Shown here piece after piece: positions 61,471 to 64,000 of a stretch of 64,000 nucleotides of DNA (positions within the stretch are counted from its first letter, which is position 1; each line of letters begins with the position of its first letter). The notes beneath the pieces were generated by a model. That model saw nothing but the letters and a program-made list of their open reading frames with translations, had not been told where the DNA came from and did no database searches. This stretch comes from Paraburkholderia madseniana (GTDB lineage: Bacteria > Pseudomonadota > Gammaproteobacteria > Burkholderiales > Burkholderiaceae), in NCBI RefSeq assembly GCF_009690905.1, contig NZ_VOSW01000001.1, positions 62,001 through 126,000 on the forward strand, in the 5' to 3' direction. Both the position numbers and the translations under genes were made by a program.

Positions 61471-62007
61471 ATGACGATCGACGACACCAAACGGCGTTTC
61501 CGCGATGCGATGGCGTGCCTGCCCGCGGCCGTCAACATCATCACCACGGATGGCCCGAGCGGACGTTGCGGGATTACCGCAAGCGCAGTCTGTTCCGTGA
61601 CGGATGAGCCGCCGACAATGCTCGTTTGTATCAACCAGGCCAGTTACGTACACGATGTTCTGCATCACAACCGGAACGTGTGCATCAATGTGCTGGCTGC
61701 GGAATGTCAGGACGTCGCGCGTGATTTCGCGGGCATGACAGCCTGTTCGATGGACGAGCGGTTTGCACGTCATGCATGGACGATCGGGCATCAGTCGGCC
61801 CCGGTCCTCTCGCATGCGATTGCAAGTCTCGAAGGCGAGATAGTCGACCTCAAGAGTGTTGGATCGCATTCGGTCATGTTTGTAGAAATCGGGCATATCT
61901 CGACCAGATCGGAGGGCGACGGACTGATCTATTTTGGTCGGCAGTTCCACCGCCTTGTGCGGCCAGAAGCAACGGCGCAATCCGTCGTAGCAAGTGCTCC
62001 GAGGTGA
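61471..62007 (+). CDS. Flavin reductase (HpaC/RutF-like)
   Basis: A 178-residue protein with the flavin-reductase domain: FRDAMACLPAAVNIITTDGPSGRCGITASAVCSVTDEPPTMLVCINQASYVHDVLHHNRNVCINVLA, and HSVMFVEIGHISTR near the end. It should use NAD(P)H to reduce FMN or FAD for the oxygenase at 60218. The ATG at 61471 has AGGA upstream; the frame opens at an ATG at 61435 that overlaps the oxygenase stop. The next gene overlaps this stop as GTGA. Confidence 0.85.
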   Translation: MTIDDTKRRFRDAMACLPAAVNIITTDGPSGRCGITASAVCSVTDEPPTMLVCINQASYVHDVLHHNRNVCINVLAAECQDVARDFAGMTACSMDERFARHAWTIGHQSAPVLSHAIASLEGEIVDLKSVGSHSVMFVEIGHISTRSEGDGLIYFGRQFHRLVRPEATAQSVVASAPR

Positions 62008-62726
62008 ACGTGGAAGTCTGTCTGTTTCTTATCGGCTACCGCAATGACATGCATCGGGAGCCGCGCGACATCGATATATCGCTCATTCAGGCGGTGTCCC
62101 AGAACGTAGAAGGACTGCGGCGCTTCGTAATCCATCGCTCTGTCGAGTCGGCGAATGGCGACCCTCATTCAAACGAACATGCTTTGAAGCCACGCTGGGT
62201 GCTGCAGTGGTATTTCGACGATCTCAATCCTGCCGAAGCGGCGCTTCAACGCGGCGGTGCCACACATACGATCGTGGAGCAAGCGATCGACGCCGTCCAG
62301 GACCGCCTTGCATTCGCGCAGCAACTCATGGCGGTGAGAAAATTTGCTACGCCGAATGCCCCCGACATTGACGATCCGTCTGAGAAATGCACGTATCTCG
62401 TCGGCTATGAAGGAGAAGCCCAGAATTTCAATGCGTGGTTGACGCACTATCTGAAGCATCATCCCCCGCTCATGGCACAGCTGCCCCACATTCGTGAGCT
62501 GGAAATCTATACGCGGGTCGACTATCGGACCGGTTTAGATATTCCGCAAGCAACCGCCATGCAGCGGAACAAAGTGGTCTTCGACGATTCCGCGGCGCTG
62601 GCCGCAGCGCTGGCCTCGCCGGTACGTGCGCAAATGAAGCAGGATTTCGACGCATTCCCGCCATACAGCGGACCGGCCTCGCATTTCCCTATGCACAGCA
62701 TTTACGGTAACCTGCAGCGGAGGTAA
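62004..62726 (+). CDS. Duplicated EthD-like protein
   Basis: A 240-residue protein built from two similar halves. Half one has VEVCLFLIGYRNDM and NVEGLRRFVIHRSVES; half two has CTYLVGYEGEAQNFNAWLTHYLKHHPPLMAQLPHIRELEIYTRVD, an EthD/dimeric alpha-beta barrel signature. EthD proteins accompany ether- and aromatic-degrading systems as small catalytic or accessory units. The GTG start overlaps the reductase stop (GTGA), so all three enzyme genes are translationally coupled. It probably processes the monooxygenase product or stabilises it. Confidence 0.65.
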   Translation: MNVEVCLFLIGYRNDMHREPRDIDISLIQAVSQNVEGLRRFVIHRSVESANGDPHSNEHALKPRWVLQWYFDDLNPAEAALQRGGATHTIVEQAIDAVQDRLAFAQQLMAVRKFATPNAPDIDDPSEKCTYLVGYEGEAQNFNAWLTHYLKHHPPLMAQLPHIRELEIYTRVDYRTGLDIPQATAMQRNKVVFDDSAALAAALASPVRAQMKQDFDAFPPYSGPASHFPMHSIYGNLQRR

Positions 62727-62879
62727 GGCCGGACGCGGATGGCCCCAACCGATCGGCCGCTGTCACGTCCCGCTCTGCGAACCGGATACTGTCGCATCGA
62801 AAGTTGCGCGTCCGTTTTAACAGCCAGAGTCTGACGCAACGCGATCGTCAGACTCCTTCACTGCCGCGATCCGAACGTC

Positions 62880-63797
62880 ATGACAAAGTCGCACTCTGGC
62901 ATTACGGATTTGAATCTGCTACGCGTGTTTCTGGCCATTTCGGATCTACGCAGCCTGACCGCCGCGGGCGAACGCCTCGGGCTCACGCAACCTGCCGTTA
63001 GCCACGCGCTCCGTCGGCTGCGTGGGTTATTCGACGATCCGCTCTTCGTTCGCACACCCAGCGGCATGGTGCCCACGGATGCGGCACTGCGTTTGCACGC
63101 ACCGCTCACGCAGGCGTTCGAAATCATCAACGGGGCAGTGCAGCAGCTCGCGAAATTCGACCCCGCTACGACGACGCGCGTATTCCGCGTGTCGATGTCG
63201 GATATGTCGGAGTACTTTTTCCTGCCGCCGCTGCTCTCGATGCTCGACCGTACTGCACGCGGCATCCGGATCGAGATCGCCAATGTCTCCGTCGACTCAG
63301 TGAGTGCCGCGATGCGCAGCGGTGAAATCGATCTCGCGCTCGGTTACGTTCCGGGTCTGGATTCAGGTTGCGTGAGCAGGACGCTATTCTTCGACGAACA
63401 CGTTTGCGTTGTGCGAGCGGGGCACCCCTTGCGCAAACTGAAACCAACCAAGGAAGACCTCGCAGGCTTGCGCTACGTCTATGCGAGTACAAACGCAACC
63501 GGACACCGGATGGTCGAGCAATGGCTGGAGGAATTGAACCTGCGCCGGGATATCGTGCTGCGTCTGCCTCATTTTGTCGTTGCGCCCGAGATCGTTCAGA
63601 ACACGGATCTCGCCGTCATTTTCCCCAGAAGCATCGCGCAGCGCTTTAACCGCAACAAGTCCTTCCGCATCCTCCCGTTGCCTTTCTCGTTGCCACCCAT
63701 TGAAATTCAGGTCCATTGTCACGCCCAGTTCTCGGCGGACCCGGGAATCGCCTGGCTGGTCGACTCCATTTACGATATGTTTCATCAGGCCGGTTGA
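62880..63797 (+). CDS. LysR family regulator (NodD/NahR-like)
   Basis: A 305-residue regulator: DLNLLRVFLAISDLRSLTAAGERLGLTQPAVSHALRRLRGLFDDPLFVRTPSGMVPT is the NodD/NahR-group helix-turn-helix, followed by a long effector domain with FRVSMSDMSEYFFLPPLLSML. These regulators usually sense aromatic or flavonoid inducers. It is transcribed in the same direction as the flavin monooxygenase operon, 153 bases downstream, and probably regulates it. Confidence 0.85.
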   Translation: MTKSHSGITDLNLLRVFLAISDLRSLTAAGERLGLTQPAVSHALRRLRGLFDDPLFVRTPSGMVPTDAALRLHAPLTQAFEIINGAVQQLAKFDPATTTRVFRVSMSDMSEYFFLPPLLSMLDRTARGIRIEIANVSVDSVSAAMRSGEIDLALGYVPGLDSGCVSRTLFFDEHVCVVRAGHPLRKLKPTKEDLAGLRYVYASTNATGHRMVEQWLEELNLRRDIVLRLPHFVVAPEIVQNTDLAVIFPRSIAQRFNRNKSFRILPLPFSLPPIEIQVHCHAQFSADPGIAWLVDSIYDMFHQAG

Positions 63798-63817
63798 CCG
63801 GATTTGCCCGGACGGCG

Positions 63818-64000
63818 CTAGTGTCCCGCGCGCAATCTTGCCGACGCCGATTCGAGATCACGCCAGGCCGGCTGCCCTGGCGCGTAGCGCGCGCGGATAT
63901 ACGACGCGAGTTCGGCCATCTGCTTGTCGTCGAATACATCTCCGAATCCGGGCATGTAGCCCAGCGATTCCGTTGCGGGCTGATCGATCCCGTGTTGCAA
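63818..64000 (-). CDS. Cytochrome c-type protein, C-terminal fragment (5' end outside window)
   Basis: A frame open to the window edge ending at 63818. The ~60 residues include YMPGFGDVFDDKQMAELASYIRARYAPGQPAW, the C-terminal helix of class I cytochrome c domains, with the methionine of the sixth haem ligand region (YMPGF) typical of cytochrome subunits of alcohol, aldehyde or nicotinate-type dehydrogenases. The CxxCH and upstream part lie outside. The protein is probably a subunit of a periplasmic or membrane-bound dehydrogenase. Confidence 0.65.
   Translation of the reverse strand: MQHGIDQPATESLGYMPGFGDVFDDKQMAELASYIRARYAPGQPAWRDLESASARLRAGH

Noticed and set aside
1..64000. CRISPR arrays, tRNA or rRNA genes, insertion sequences
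   Set aside because: No regularly spaced repeats, no cloverleaf-like or rRNA segments and no transposase-like frames were seen.

Overview
The window is a high-GC chromosomal segment from a beta-proteobacterium, most likely Burkholderiaceae (Paraburkholderia, Caballeronia or Burkholderia). The evidence is a DUF4148 periplasmic protein, an OmpC-type Burkholderia porin, many LysR, AraC and GntR regulators paired with transport genes, and strong GC codon bias. I see no rRNA, tRNA, phage, insertion sequence or CRISPR. It reads as an accessory, metabolism-rich region made of many short regulator-plus-target modules, with some small secreted proteins of unknown role.

Layout, left to right. 1-3058: the C-terminal part of an N,N-dimethylformamidase-type large subunit, then a dinucleotide-binding oxidoreductase divergent from a LysR regulator with a LysR box between them. 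3281-7470: a GntR-controlled amino-acid-type ABC importer (binding protein, fused permease-ATPase), its FCD-GntR regulator and a DUF1989 protein, with two palindromic operators upstream. 7527-9166: an ECF42-type sigma factor coupled to a DGPF/YCII protein. 9293-14467: threonine aldolase, AraC, MFS exporter, HxlR regulator, aldo/keto reductase and an orphan Tat leader. 14542-16769: exported KatB-type catalase and an ankyrin protein, with an OxyR-like site. 17572-27897: a Mug glycosylase, then a complete MdtABC-type tripartite pump with a NodT-family outer membrane factor.

27921-34608: short regulator modules with readable operators. They are TetR with a saccharopine-dehydrogenase-like enzyme, MarR with an ABM monooxygenase, and SoxR with a questin-oxidase-like protein, accompanied by several small exported or unknown proteins. 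34738-39312: NCS1 permease, DegP-like protease, porin. 39416-44886: a five-gene minus-strand operon (two ABC permeases, ATPase, binding protein, LOG-family protein) divergent from a LysR gene. 45000-50281: AraC/VOC/membrane triad, a beta-propeller lipoprotein with striking palindromes upstream, a DUF4148 protein, LysR and a bicupin.

50501-57357: a minus-strand catabolic locus with amidohydrolase, MFS permease, FCD-GntR and a ribose-type ABC importer, with FadR-type operators in the promoter gap. 57765-64000: two tiny genes, a decayed regulator remnant, an MHS transporter, a two-component flavin monooxygenase with its reductase and an EthD-like protein (a probable aromatic catabolic operon), a LysR regulator and the end of a cytochrome c gene.

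The most interesting points are the SoxR/questin-oxidase pair with a textbook SoxR promoter, the paired FadR-type operators at two unrelated uptake loci, the two abutting perfect palindromes at 47469-47515, the uncharacterised flavin monooxygenase operon, and the internally duplicated His/Ala-rich protein at 33630.
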